Shown here one piece after another: positions 1 to 8,267 of a stretch of 34,258 nt of DNA. The notes under the pieces were generated by a model that saw only the letters and a program-made list of their open reading frames with translations, ran no database searches and was not told the DNA's origin. The stretch comes from Bacteroidales bacterium. Its GTDB lineage: Bacteria > Bacteroidota > Bacteroidia > Bacteroidales > UBA932. The translations under genes and the position numbers were made by a program. Each line of letters opens with the position of its first letter. Position 1 is the first letter of the stretch. The stretch covers positions 1 to 34,258 of the forward strand of contig JAGAKH010000109.1 of assembly GCA_017625725.1 (NCBI GenBank). Direction: 5' to 3'.

Positions 1-379
1 CAACCATTACGATTGCATTCTCCTGTGCCTTGTAAGAAAGAGCTGAGAATCTTGCAAGCTGCTTGAGCTTCTTGTTGAGCTTCTTGCGGTAGCAACGTGG
101 CTGAGGACCGAATACGCGTCCACCACCAACATAGATACCTGCCTTGAGAGAACCGTGACGAGCACCGCCTGAACCCTTCTGACGGATGAGCTTCTTGGTG
201 CTATATGAAATTTCGCTACGATCTTTTGACTTTGCTGTTCCCTGACGCTGGTTAGCAAGATACTGCTTTACATCGAGGTAGATAGCATGGTCGTTTGGCG
301 TGATGCCGAAGATTTCCTCATTGAGGACTACCTTCTTTCCGGACTCTGATCCGTCAATCTTGTAAACTGACAATTCCAT
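1..379 (-). CDS. rplD: 50S ribosomal protein L4 (N-terminal part, cut by window edge)
   Basis: The reverse strand from the ATG at 379 reads [20 protein letters not shown] and continues with the L4 core signature [11 protein letters not shown] around residue 90. L4 binds 23S rRNA near the peptide exit tunnel, and in some bacteria it represses its own operon by binding the mRNA leader. About 126 codons are present; the C-terminal part lies left of the window. The start is 3 nt after the rplC stop, which indicates one transcript and probably coupled translation. Family identity is clear from the sequence. Whether this L4 autoregulates is not known here. Confidence 0.95.
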   Translation of the reverse strand, partial: MELSVYKIDGSESGKKVVLNEEIFGITPNDHAIYLDVKQYLANQRQGTAKSKDRSEISYSTKKLIRQKGSGGARHGSLKAGIYVGGGRVFGPQPRCYRKKLNKKLKQLARFSALSYKAQENAIVMV

Positions 380-382
380 AGC

Positions 383-1006
383 TTAATCCTCCACAATTAC
401 ATATGAACCCTTAGCTCCTGGTACAGAGCCCTTTACTACGATAAGGTTGTTCTCAGGCATAACCTTGATAACCTCGAGGTTGAACACAGTAACACGCTCG
501 TTTCCTGTGTGACCTGCCATACGCATTCCCTTGAATACGCGTGATGGCCAAGATGATGCTCCGAGTGAACCAGGGTGACGAAGACGGTTGTGCTGACCAT
601 GTGTCTGACCACCTACTCCTGCAAAGCCATGACGCTTAACTACGCCCTGGAAACCCTTACCCTTTGATGTTCCGACAACGTCCACAAATGCAACATCAGA
701 AAAGATGTCAGCAACTGTGAGAGTGTCGCCAAGCTTGAGATCCTGAGCAAAATCTGCCTTGAACTCTACAAGCTTACGCTTTGGTGTGGTTCCTGCCTTT
801 TCAAAATGGCCCTTAAGAGCCTTGCTGGCATGCTTTTCACTGATTTCGTCATAGGCAAGCTGTACAGCGGCATAACCATCTTTCTCTACTGTACGAATCT
901 GCGTAACTACACATGGACCAGCCTCAATAACGGTGCATGGAATATTTTTTCCATCGGCACCGAAAACGGAAGTCATTCCGATTTTCTTTCCAATTAATCC
1001 AGGCAT
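383..1006 (-). CDS. rplC: 50S ribosomal protein L3
   Basis: A 207-aa protein starting [15 protein letters not shown], with the L3 signature around residues 120-160 ([17 protein letters not shown], then [18 protein letters not shown]). L3 is a primary 23S rRNA-binding assembly protein of the large subunit. The length is normal for Bacteroidota. It is the first gene of the ribosomal-protein run in this window: rpsJ (S10), which normally precedes it, is absent, and a consensus promoter with a short hairpin leader lies directly upstream. rplD follows after 3 nt. The ATG at 1006 is preceded by an A-rich leader rather than a Shine-Dalgarno sequence. Confidence 0.97.
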   Translation of the reverse strand: MPGLIGKKIGMTSVFGADGKNIPCTVIEAGPCVVTQIRTVEKDGYAAVQLAYDEISEKHASKALKGHFEKAGTTPKRKLVEFKADFAQDLKLGDTLTVADIFSDVAFVDVVGTSKGKGFQGVVKRHGFAGVGGQTHGQHNRLRHPGSLGASSWPSRVFKGMRMAGHTGNERVTVFNLEVIKVMPENNLIVVKGSVPGAKGSYVIVED

Positions 1007-1044
1007 TGGTTTTGTTTAATTAATTGATTATAAATTATTTACAT

Positions 1045-1065
1045 CCCGCAACACATTTTTGCGGG
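1045..1065 (-). promoter_or_regulatory. 5' leader hairpin of the rplC-rplD transcript
   Basis: A perfect 7-bp inverted repeat (CCCGCAA, 7-nt loop, TTGCGGG) begins within a few bases of the predicted start of the rplC transcript. It is GC-rich inside a very AT-rich spacer. It could protect the 5' end of the mRNA or be part of a ribosomal-protein autoregulatory leader. The stem is directly visible; the function is inferred. Confidence 0.55.
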
Positions 1066-1068
1066 CTG

Positions 1069-1099
1069 CAAATATACGATTATTATTTTAATTTTCAAC
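1069..1099 (-). promoter_or_regulatory. Bacteroidota-type promoter of the rplC operon
   Basis: On the minus strand GTTG (1096-1099) is followed after exactly 19 nt by TATATTTG (1069-1076), matching the phylum consensus TTTG-N19-21-TAnnTTTG with one mismatch. It gives a leader of about 58 nt before the rplC ATG. Confidence 0.8.
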
Positions 1100-1138
1100 A
1101 CTTTACGGCAATTTTTTGTTAATAACTTTATTCTGCAT

Positions 1139-1185
1139 ATAAGACGATGGCTCCCTGCCGAACCTGCAGAGAGCCATCATCTTAT
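1139..1185 (-). terminator. Hairpin terminator downstream of the phosphatase gene
   Basis: 15-nt arms at 1139-1153 and 1171-1185 form a stem that is complete with one G-U pair in minus-strand RNA but has a C-A mismatch in plus-strand RNA. This fits termination of the minus-strand phosphatase gene. There is no clear U-tract. It insulates the rplC promoter from upstream transcription. Confidence 0.7.
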
Positions 1186-1207
1186 GCTATCATTGGATGA
1201 TATGCCG

Positions 1208-2392
1208 TCAATTACTTGAATTCTTCATCTCATAGACATGGCCGGCATTACCTTCCTGATCATATGTCACGACCTTATATCCATCAGCGTCCGCTGTAAA
1301 TTCCAGACGGTCCGTGTCATCATTGGCAATGATAGGAAATCCGTTTCCACAACTCCCTGTCTCCATATACACGTGTTCATGATGATGACCGCTCAACATA
1401 AGGTCAACTCCAGCCGCATTGAGCACCGGAACAAAATTATCGGCGACCCATTTCTGTCCGTACCAGCTTTTCTTGTTGCCTATTGCAGGAATGTGCATCA
1501 GAACCACCTTCAGAGGAGCCTCGATAAACACAGGGTCCTGCACGACAGACTTAAGCCATTCAAGCTGAGTCTGACGATAGGAGTCAAAATCAGCATAACC
1601 GGAATACTCGGGACTCCTGTCAGGCTTGTCCTCGCCGGCATCGAGGACAAGAAAGGCTACAGGTCCCTGACGGAACATGTAATATGGTTCTCCTGTGGAT
1701 GTCGGACAATTCCTTGCAAAAAGGTGGGCGTCACGGCCTCTGGTTTCATGGTTGCCCCTTGCATACACGACCGGAAGACCTGAAACAATTCCTTTTCCTG
1801 CACCGAACACATGCTGATGAAGGGAGGCTTCATCGGTTATATAGGACACCATGTCTCCATTCATCACGAAGAAGTCCATTACATCAGTGTCAATATTCTT
1901 TGTAAGGGCTTGGAAACGAGTGTCGTTGCCGTGGATATCGTTCAACATAAAGAAACTGCAGCTTGCGGCATTTTTGTCCAATGTCCTGACGGTCGAGTCA
2001 TCCTCAAGGCGCAACGCTACTTCCGGACCATAGTCGATTCCATAGGCATCACTGTCGTCAGTAACTACTTTTCCATACACCTTATATCGGTAACTCCTGC
2101 CCGGTTCAAGTCCTGATACCTCTACACTATGGAAAGTTCCAGCCTGCCTTCTTCCGGAAATCACCTGATAGAATTCCTGTCTGTTCTTCAAGCCCCACGG
2201 AGTCCCGTCGTCAGGGGCTATGTCAACCCGGCAGAAAGTCTTTACAGGCGTGGTCCATACCACTGTAAATCCCGTTTCCGAAACATTAGTTACCCATGGA
2301 CCATATTGAAATGTCGGTTTTTGAGCATGAAGTGAGGATAGGCCCAGAACGAACAGGGCCATTGCCAGAACCAGATAGCGTTTCCTATTCAT
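1208..2392 (-). CDS. Secreted calcineurin-like metallophosphoesterase (purple acid phosphatase-like)
   Basis: A 394-aa protein. Residues 1-23 are a Sec signal peptide ending LSSLHAQ. Residues about 27-120 look like the fibronectin-type N-terminal domain of purple acid phosphatases (GPWVTNVSETGFTVVW). The catalytic core shows the metal-binding series NDIHGND, MNGDMVSY, ARGNHETRG, VLMHIPAIG and LSGHHHEH, so all five metallophosphatase blocks are present. It probably hydrolyses phosphate esters in the periplasm or outside the cell; the substrate cannot be told. It is transcribed alone, divergently from cdaA, and ends in a strong hairpin. The ATG at 2392 starts directly at the signal peptide. Confidence 0.9.
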   Translation of the reverse strand: MNRKRYLVLAMALFVLGLSSLHAQKPTFQYGPWVTNVSETGFTVVWTTPVKTFCRVDIAPDDGTPWGLKNRQEFYQVISGRRQAGTFHSVEVSGLEPGRSYRYKVYGKVVTDDSDAYGIDYGPEVALRLEDDSTVRTLDKNAASCSFFMLNDIHGNDTRFQALTKNIDTDVMDFFVMNGDMVSYITDEASLHQHVFGAGKGIVSGLPVVYARGNHETRGRDAHLFARNCPTSTGEPYYMFRQGPVAFLVLDAGEDKPDRSPEYSGYADFDSYRQTQLEWLKSVVQDPVFIEAPLKVVLMHIPAIGNKKSWYGQKWVADNFVPVLNAAGVDLMLSGHHHEHVYMETGSCGNGFPIIANDDTDRLEFTADADGYKVVTYDQEGNAGHVYEMKNSSN

Positions 2393-2423
2393 AAGTAGAT
2401 ATATAATAAGATTTATATATATG

Positions 2424-2431
2424 CAAAGGTA
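2424..2431 (-). promoter_or_regulatory. -7 element for the phosphatase gene
   Basis: The minus strand reads TACCTTTG, a full match to TAnnTTTG, about 32 nt upstream of the phosphatase ATG. No good TTTG -33 element is seen at the expected distance. It lies 12 bp from the opposing -7 box of cdaA. Confidence 0.55.
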
Positions 2432-2443
2432 AGAAAGTTTTGT

Positions 2444-2451
2444 TATCTTTG
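2444..2451 (+). promoter_or_regulatory. -7 element for the cdaA-mutS2 operon
   Basis: TATCTTTG on the plus strand matches TAnnTTTG and would start transcription about 15-18 nt before the cdaA ATG. The -33 element is not recognisable, possibly because the site overlaps the divergent phosphatase promoter. Confidence 0.6.
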
Positions 2452-2473
2452 CATGAATTATATCTGAGGTATT

Positions 2474-3271
2474 ATGTTGCTGGCTATTTTCGGCTTTTTG
2501 GAACTTTCAATTGCTGACGTTCTTGACATACTCCTTCTCGCACTGATCATATTTATCGTGTTCCGGTGGATAAAAGGGTCTTCTGCAATGAGCATCTTCA
2601 TTGCTATCCTGTCACTATACATAATCCGGGTGATTGTTTCCGCATTCAACATGAAGCTTATGACGGCTATTATGGGAACGGTGCTGGATGTCGGTGTCAT
2701 TGCATTGATAGTCATCTTCCAGCCGGAAATCCGAAAATTCCTGATACAGCTGGGAAACAGATACATGGACAGCGCCCAAGGCAAGGCTATCGCAGATAAG
2801 ATCTTTGGCAAAAGAAAGAAAAGCATCGGAAGCGAATCTGTCAATGAAATCACTGAAGCATGCAGGAGAATGTCCGAAGACAGGACAGGAGCATTGATCG
2901 TCATAGCTCATCGTGCATCGCTGGAAGAGATCATAGCGTCAGGGGACAGAATTGATGCAGGAATCCATAGACGACTGATAATGAATCTGTTTTTCAAGAA
3001 CTCCCCTCTTCACGATGGAGCATTGGTGATTTCCGGAGACAAGATAGTCGCAGCCAGATGCACTCTTCCTATTACTGACAACACCAAGATTTCAGCAAGA
3101 TTCGGCATGAGGCACAAGGCTGCTATCGGTGTTACAGAGAATACCGACGCTGATGCAATTGTCGTATCCGAAGAGACTGGAGGGATTTCATTTGTCAGGG
3201 GTGGAGCCATAACTAAGATTCATAATATAAACGAACTTAAGCTTTTGTTAAGCGAGGCAATGGAAGAATAA
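2474..3271 (+). CDS. cdaA: Membrane-bound diadenylate cyclase (CdaA/DacA family)
   Basis: A 265-aa protein that makes cyclic di-AMP from two ATP. Three hydrophobic segments (about residues 14-31, 41-57 and 64-82) anchor it in the inner membrane. The DisA_N/DAC domain follows, with DGA at 181-183, the nucleotide-binding segment RHKAAIG from 213, and VSEETGGIS. The second motif is usually RHRAA, so there is a conservative Arg-to-Lys change at 215. The usual partners ybbR/cdaR and glmM, or folP, are not adjacent; instead mutS2 follows with a TAATG overlap. The ATG at 2474 is the first good start after the promoter. Confidence 0.93.
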   Translation: MLLAIFGFLELSIADVLDILLLALIIFIVFRWIKGSSAMSIFIAILSLYIIRVIVSAFNMKLMTAIMGTVLDVGVIALIVIFQPEIRKFLIQLGNRYMDSAQGKAIADKIFGKRKKSIGSESVNEITEACRRMSEDRTGALIVIAHRASLEEIIASGDRIDAGIHRRLIMNLFFKNSPLHDGALVISGDKIVAARCTLPITDNTKISARFGMRHKAAIGVTENTDADAIVVSEETGGISFVRGGAITKIHNINELKLLLSEAMEE

Positions 3272-5829
3272 TGGGTTTGACAGGTAGAAGGATTGAAATT
3301 GATTACAGACTGGAACAGAAGATCGGATTCGACAGGATAAGAAGCATCGTTTCCGACAGGTGTTCCACATCATATGCAGCAGATAGGACAGCGACGGAAA
3401 GATTTACTTCTGATGTGAGCAAGATCAGAAAAAGACTTATGCTCACTGACGAAATGAGGCTGATAATGATGTTTGAGGACAGCTTTCCCTCCGGAGGCTT
3501 TATCGACTGCATAGATTTCCTCAAGCCACTTGAAAGAAGTTCTGCTGCGATTGATCTCATTTCATTGAGAAAGCTCAAGACCATGCTTGAGACTCTGAGG
3601 AAGGTTACTGCCTTTTTTGAAGATATAAAGGACGGAGTTTATCCTAACCTGAAACGTATGAGCTCAAGGGTCATGTGTTTTCCTGAAATCCAGAGAAGGA
3701 TCGACACAATAATAGACAGATACGGCGAAGTTAAGGATACAGCGTCAGACGAACTATACGCAATACGTAAATCACTGCGTGAAAAAGAAGGTGCAATTTC
3801 GAGAAGAATAGCTTCCATTCTCAAACGTGCTCAGGAAGAAGGCATTGCTGACAGCGAGGCCAGTGTGACCGTAAGGGACGGAAAGATGCTTATTCCCGTG
3901 AGTGCTGCGAACAAGAAACGTATATCAGGATTCATCTATGACGAGTCTGCTTCAGGTAAGACGGCATACATAGAGCCGGCGGAAGTTGTGGAGCTGGACA
4001 ACGAGATAAAGGAACTGCGTTTTTCAGAGCAGAGGGAGATTCTTCGCATTCTTCTTGAATTCACAGATTTTCTAAGGGCATATATTCCAGACCTTCTGGA
4101 TGGAGCAAGATTCATTGGTGAAATCGACTTCATTATGGCAAAAGCTCAGGTGTCTCTGGACTTTATCGCCGGGATGCCGATAATTTCCGACAACGGAGAA
4201 ATGAATCTACGCAAAGCAAGGCATCCGCTTCTGGAGAGGGCTTTGAAAAAGGAAAAGAAGGAAATAGTGCCGCTGACCGCTTCTCTGAACCCACAGAAGC
4301 ACATTCTCCTGATTTCAGGACCGAATGCGGGTGGAAAGTCTGTATGTCTGAAGACTGTGGGACTCCTCCAGTATATGTTTCAATGGGGAATGCTCATTCC
4401 AACTTCAGAAGCCTCTGAAATGATGGTTTTCGACAGGATAATGGTCGACATCGGAGACGACCAGTCTCTGGAAAACGATCTCAGTACTTATAGTTCCTTC
4501 CTCTGCAATATGAAGCTTATGCTGGAAAAGGCGGACTCTAAGACTCTTGTCCTTATAGATGAGTTCGGTTCTGGAACCGAACCTGCAGCCGGTGGAGCAA
4601 TTGCAGAGGCGATTCTCAGCGAACTGGACAAAAGAGGTGTGTATGGAATCATCACCACTCACTACACCAACCTGAAGCTCTATGCTTCCGGGCAGACGGG
4701 TGTCTTGAACGGAGCTATGATGTTTGACGTCAAGAACATCGCACCGATGTTCAAGCTGGAAATGGGACTTCCGGGAAACTCCTTTGCCTTTGAGCTTGCA
4801 AGAAAGATGGGATTATCTGAGGCAATAATCAAAGATGCTGAGAGTCGTGCCGGAGAAGAGTTTGTAGGAATCGAGCGCAACCTCCGCAAGATAGCGAGGA
4901 ACCGTAAGGCTCTGGATGAAAAGCTGGAGCGCATCCGCCACACCGACAAGACCCTTGAGAACATCACGGACAAGTATCAGAAGGAGCTTAAGGAGATCAA
5001 GCAGCTGAAAAAGGATATCCTTGACAAAGCCAAAAAGGAGGCGGAAGAAATCGTAAAGGAAGCCAACAGGCAGGTCGAAAATACAATCAAGACGATAAAG
5101 GAGTCTCAAGCAGAAAAGGAGTCGACTCAGGGTGCAAGAAAGGAACTTCAGGGTTTCGTTGCAGCCCTGACTGCAAGAAAGGAGAAGGAGCAGAAAGATA
5201 AAGAGGACTATATTGAAAGAAAGATCAAGCAGCTCGATGCCAGAAAAGAGAGACAGAAACAGAGAAAAGCCCGCAAGGCAGACGATAAGGCAGAACAGGA
5301 AAGGCTGGAGCTTCAGGCCGAACAGGACAGACTGGAGGCATTCAAGTCCGCTCCTTTGAAACCAGGAGAGAAGGTAAGGGTCAAGGAGAATGGCATGGTG
5401 GGAGAAATCACCAAGGTGTCGGCTAAGGCTGTCGTGGTAACCATCGGAAACATCAGCAGCAAGATGCCTCTGGACAAGGTGGAACGAATAACTTCAAACG
5501 AGTTCAAAAGTGCGGTGAAGGAAATGTCCAGACCTGCGTCAGGAACAGTCAGGATGGATTCGTCAATAAGTGAAAGGAAACTGAACTTCAGTCCGGAGAT
5601 GGATGTCAGAGGCGAAAGGCTTAACGATGCTGTTGAAAAGGTTATGAGATATGTCGATGATGCCATCATGCTTAATGTAGCAAGCGTCAGAATTATTCAT
5701 GGCAAGGGTACCGGAGTATTGAGAGACGAGCTTCAGAAACTGCTCAGATCGATGCCGGGAGTTGCCAGCGTCAAGGATGAGCATATACAGTTCGGAGGAA
5801 CCGGCGTGACAATCGTTCAGTTTGAATAA
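3271..5829 (+). CDS. mutS2: MutS2 family ATPase with C-terminal Smr domain
   Basis: An 852-aa protein. After an N-terminal core/lever region comes the MutS ATPase with Walker A GPNAGGKS (350-357) and Walker B LVLIDEFGSGTEP (Asp430, Glu431). A long charged coiled coil spans about 520-690, and an Smr domain from about 775 carries the MDVRG and HGKGTG (810) motifs linked to nuclease activity. MutS2 proteins act on branched DNA to limit recombination or rescue collided ribosomes, depending on species; which applies here is unknown. The start overlaps the cdaA stop by one base, so the pair is probably translationally coupled. Confidence 0.95.
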   Translation: MGLTGRRIEIDYRLEQKIGFDRIRSIVSDRCSTSYAADRTATERFTSDVSKIRKRLMLTDEMRLIMMFEDSFPSGGFIDCIDFLKPLERSSAAIDLISLRKLKTMLETLRKVTAFFEDIKDGVYPNLKRMSSRVMCFPEIQRRIDTIIDRYGEVKDTASDELYAIRKSLREKEGAISRRIASILKRAQEEGIADSEASVTVRDGKMLIPVSAANKKRISGFIYDESASGKTAYIEPAEVVELDNEIKELRFSEQREILRILLEFTDFLRAYIPDLLDGARFIGEIDFIMAKAQVSLDFIAGMPIISDNGEMNLRKARHPLLERALKKEKKEIVPLTASLNPQKHILLISGPNAGGKSVCLKTVGLLQYMFQWGMLIPTSEASEMMVFDRIMVDIGDDQSLENDLSTYSSFLCNMKLMLEKADSKTLVLIDEFGSGTEPAAGGAIAEAILSELDKRGVYGIITTHYTNLKLYASGQTGVLNGAMMFDVKNIAPMFKLEMGLPGNSFAFELARKMGLSEAIIKDAESRAGEEFVGIERNLRKIARNRKALDEKLERIRHTDKTLENITDKYQKELKEIKQLKKDILDKAKKEAEEIVKEANRQVENTIKTIKESQAEKESTQGARKELQGFVAALTARKEKEQKDKEDYIERKIKQLDARKERQKQRKARKADDKAEQERLELQAEQDRLEAFKSAPLKPGEKVRVKENGMVGEITKVSAKAVVVTIGNISSKMPLDKVERITSNEFKSAVKEMSRPASGTVRMDSSISERKLNFSPEMDVRGERLNDAVEKVMRYVDDAIMLNVASVRIIHGKGTGVLRDELQKLLRSMPGVASVKDEHIQFGGTGVTIVQFE

Positions 5830-5850
5830 TAACACTAAACCTACATCTAT

Positions 5851-6303
5851 ATGAAAACTCTCAAAAGAATGTTTATAATCAGGGCTGCCGTTGTGTGTGC
5901 AATTGCACTTGTAGTTGTCCTGGTGATTGCTTTAAGAGGGAACTCTTCCTCACAGACTAAGGCCGACGGACCGGCACAGGTCGTCGAAGCCTTCAACAGG
6001 GCCATTACCGCAGGTGATTTTGAAAAAGCTGCCAGTTTATGTGACACCATCAGCATGAAAAACTATCTGGAGAGCTATAAGGAAGCCTGGCAGGTGATCA
6101 ACATGGAAGACAGTACGGTGCTGGCAATAGCGTCCGAAATCCTCACCGGGGCTGTTCTCAATATTGAGGAGGTTTTGAATGAGGACGGAAAGAAACTGGT
6201 TGTATACACACTTGAAGCAGACGGCCACTCAAAGACAAGGCAGGCGAGACTGAAGAAGGAGGAGGGAGAATGGAGAATCGAAGCCGTTACAGACAGGATC
6301 TAG
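5851..6303 (+). CDS. Small membrane-anchored DUF4878/NTF2-like protein
   Basis: A 150-aa protein with one N-terminal hydrophobic segment (about residues 10-28: RAAVVCAIALVVVLVIAL). The rest resembles the lumazine-binding/NTF2-like fold of DUF4878 proteins: VVEAFNRAITAGDFEKAASLC near 43-64, then alternating strands ending GEWRIEAV. Such proteins are probably anchored in the membrane facing the periplasm; the function is unknown. It lies 21 nt after mutS2, and its last 34 bases overlap the yraN start, so it belongs to the operon. Confidence 0.7.
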   Translation: MKTLKRMFIIRAAVVCAIALVVVLVIALRGNSSSQTKADGPAQVVEAFNRAITAGDFEKAASLCDTISMKNYLESYKEAWQVINMEDSTVLAIASEILTGAVLNIEEVLNEDGKKLVVYTLEADGHSKTRQARLKKEEGEWRIEAVTDRI

Positions 6304-6659
6304 GACAAGAAGGAGAAGACCTTGCATGCGGATATCTCATTGACAGAGGGCATATCATTCTGAAGCGGAACTACAGATGTGGACATCTGGAGATAGATAT
6401 AATTTCTTTTGACTCCGAAGGAATACATTTTGTAGAAGTCAAGACCCGCCGGGACAACATTCAGTTGCCCCCACAAGAGAATGTGGGATGGAGAAAGCAA
6501 AGAAAGATCGCAGAAGCGGCCAAAAGATTTCTCAATTCGGAGGAGGGCATCCCTTTCGGATGCCACGAATGTTACTTCGACATTGTCGCCATAACCTTCG
6601 ATAACGGATTCCACAAGTTGGAATGGTTTCCTCAGGCGTATATACCTATATATGTATGA
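6270..6659 (+). CDS. YraN family (UPF0102) endonuclease-like protein
   Basis: A 129-aa protein with the UPF0102 pattern: GQEGEDLACGYL near residue 12, then HLEIDIISFD and VEVKTRR, giving the Glu/Asp...Glu-x-Lys set of a restriction-like nuclease fold. The family is predicted to act on DNA, but its biological role is poorly established. The start lies inside the previous gene, 34 nt before its stop, and is preceded by a GGAGGAGGG run that could act as a Shine-Dalgarno sequence while also encoding Glu codons. Linkage with mutS2 suggests DNA maintenance, which is inference. Confidence 0.85.
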   Translation: MENRSRYRQDLGQEGEDLACGYLIDRGHIILKRNYRCGHLEIDIISFDSEGIHFVEVKTRRDNIQLPPQENVGWRKQRKIAEAAKRFLNSEEGIPFGCHECYFDIVAITFDNGFHKLEWFPQAYIPIYV

Positions 6660-6685
6660 TTGTTTAGATTTATACCTTTATATAT

Positions 6686-7783
6686 ATGAATCCAAAAGAT
6701 TGCTATTGTGTCATAATGGCCGGTGGTTCAGGAACAAGATTCTGGCCTGTCAGCAGGAATTCCAGACCTAAGCAGTTCCTGGACATGGCTGACACAGGAA
6801 AGACGTTTCTCCGTCTGACTTATGAAAGGTTTCTCAATATGATTCCTCAGGAAAACATAATCATAGTCACTGCAGCCAAATACAAGGAACTGCTACTGGA
6901 GCAGATTCCCGAGATTCCGGAGCAGAATCTGCTTCTGGAGCCATATGCAAAGAACACGGCACCATGCATTGCCTATGCAACCTATTCAATCCTGAAAAGG
7001 AATCCTGATGCCAAGGTGGTTGTCAGCCCATCTGACCATATAATAGAAAATGAAGAGCTCTTCTGCAAGACCATAACAGAAGCTCTCGGGCATCTGGAAG
7101 ATACCGACGCCCTCATGTCTTTAGGCGTTGTTCCCACAAGACCGGAAACCAATTACGGCTACGCTCAGGTTCCAGGAGGATTGAATGCATTTAAAGAGGG
7201 CAGGCCGATGAAAGTCAAGACCTTTATAGAAAAACCGGAAAAAGCCTTGGCTGAAATTCTCATAAGCTCCGGGGAGTTCTTTTGGAATTCCGGCATCTTC
7301 CTGTGGAAGGCTGTGACTATAAAGGAAGAGATGGAACTGCATATTCCTGAAGTGACTCGATTCTTCAAGGGATGGGAAGCAGCCATAGGATCAAAGATAG
7401 AAGAAGAATTCATCAAAAGAGCTTATACGGAATGCCTCAAGATTTCAATTGACTACGGCGTGATGGAAAAAACCGAAAAGTCGTGGCTATATCCCGTAAA
7501 CTTCGGATGGACAGATATAAGCACCTGGGAGTCGCTATACAACTGGACTCCTCTGAAGGATGAAAACAACAACACTACCAATGCCGGTAAAATGATGATT
7601 GACAAGACATCGTCCAGCATTGTGATAACCACAGACCCTAAAAAACTGATAGCAATCAACGGACTGGAGGATTTTATGGTCATAGACACAGAGGACGTCC
7701 TGCTGATATGTCCGAAGGATGACAAGAAATTCAAGGAATTCATTTCCAGACTTGGAATGCCGGAATTCGAAAAATATAGATAA
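6686..7783 (+). CDS. manC: Mannose-1-phosphate guanylyltransferase (GDP-mannose synthesis)
   Basis: A 365-aa nucleotidyltransferase that makes GDP-mannose from GTP and mannose-1-phosphate for O-antigen, capsule or fucose pathways. The signature MAGGSGTRFWPVSR with RPKQF lies in the first 33 residues. The family blocks EPYAKNTAPC, SPSDHII, ETNYGYAQ, FIEKP, FFWNSGIFLW and SIDYGVMEK all follow in order. It has no C-terminal mannose-6-phosphate isomerase domain, so it is the short single-function form. It lies 26 nt after yraN. A weak TACCTTTA just upstream might be an internal promoter. Confidence 0.93.
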   Translation: MNPKDCYCVIMAGGSGTRFWPVSRNSRPKQFLDMADTGKTFLRLTYERFLNMIPQENIIIVTAAKYKELLLEQIPEIPEQNLLLEPYAKNTAPCIAYATYSILKRNPDAKVVVSPSDHIIENEELFCKTITEALGHLEDTDALMSLGVVPTRPETNYGYAQVPGGLNAFKEGRPMKVKTFIEKPEKALAEILISSGEFFWNSGIFLWKAVTIKEEMELHIPEVTRFFKGWEAAIGSKIEEEFIKRAYTECLKISIDYGVMEKTEKSWLYPVNFGWTDISTWESLYNWTPLKDENNNTTNAGKMMIDKTSSSIVITTDPKKLIAINGLEDFMVIDTEDVLLICPKDDKKFKEFISRLGMPEFEKYR

Positions 7784-7802
7784 TTTTTAAAAGATAGTTG
7801 AT

Positions 7803-8255
7803 ATGGAACTTGAAAAGCAGATACAAGCCGACATGGTTGCGGCTATGAAAGCAAAAGAAACAGTACGCTTAGCATCTTTGAGAGCAATCAAGGCTGCCAT
7901 CCTGCTTGCAAAGACAGCAGAAGGCGGTTCAGGAGAAGTCAATGACGCAGATGTTGTCAAGATCATCCAGAAACTCGTAAAGCAGCGCAAGGAAAGTGCC
8001 CAGCAATATAATGATGCAGGCCGCCCTGAACTCGCGGAAAACGAATTGGCAGAAGCGGCCGCAATGGAAATCTACCTTCCTAAGCAATTGAGCGAAGCTG
8101 AGGTCGAGGTTCGCCTTGCAGAAATCATAGCTGAAGTCGGAGCATCACAGCCGTCTGACATGGGAAAGGTCATGGGCGTGGCTACCAAACGTCTTGCAGG
8201 ACTCGCTGAAGGCCGTCTTATCTCAACTCTCGTAAAGAAGTTGCTGGCTAAATAG
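7803..8255 (+). CDS. GatB/YqeY domain protein
   Basis: A 150-aa protein matching free-standing YqeY: an N-terminal helical part (MELEKQIQADMVAAMKAKE), the block KQRKESAQQYNDAGRPELAENE, and a C-terminal segment SDMGKVMGVATKRLAGLAEG. The domain resembles the tail domain of the GatB amidotransferase subunit, which contacts tRNA; the role of the solitary form is not well defined. It is the last gene of the plus-strand run and ends 12 nt before the stop of convergent pheS, with no hairpin between them. Confidence 0.9.
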   Translation: MELEKQIQADMVAAMKAKETVRLASLRAIKAAILLAKTAEGGSGEVNDADVVKIIQKLVKQRKESAQQYNDAGRPELAENELAEAAAMEIYLPKQLSEAEVEVRLAEIIAEVGASQPSDMGKVMGVATKRLAGLAEGRLISTLVKKLLAK

Positions 8256-8267
8256 CTTGGAGGTCGT

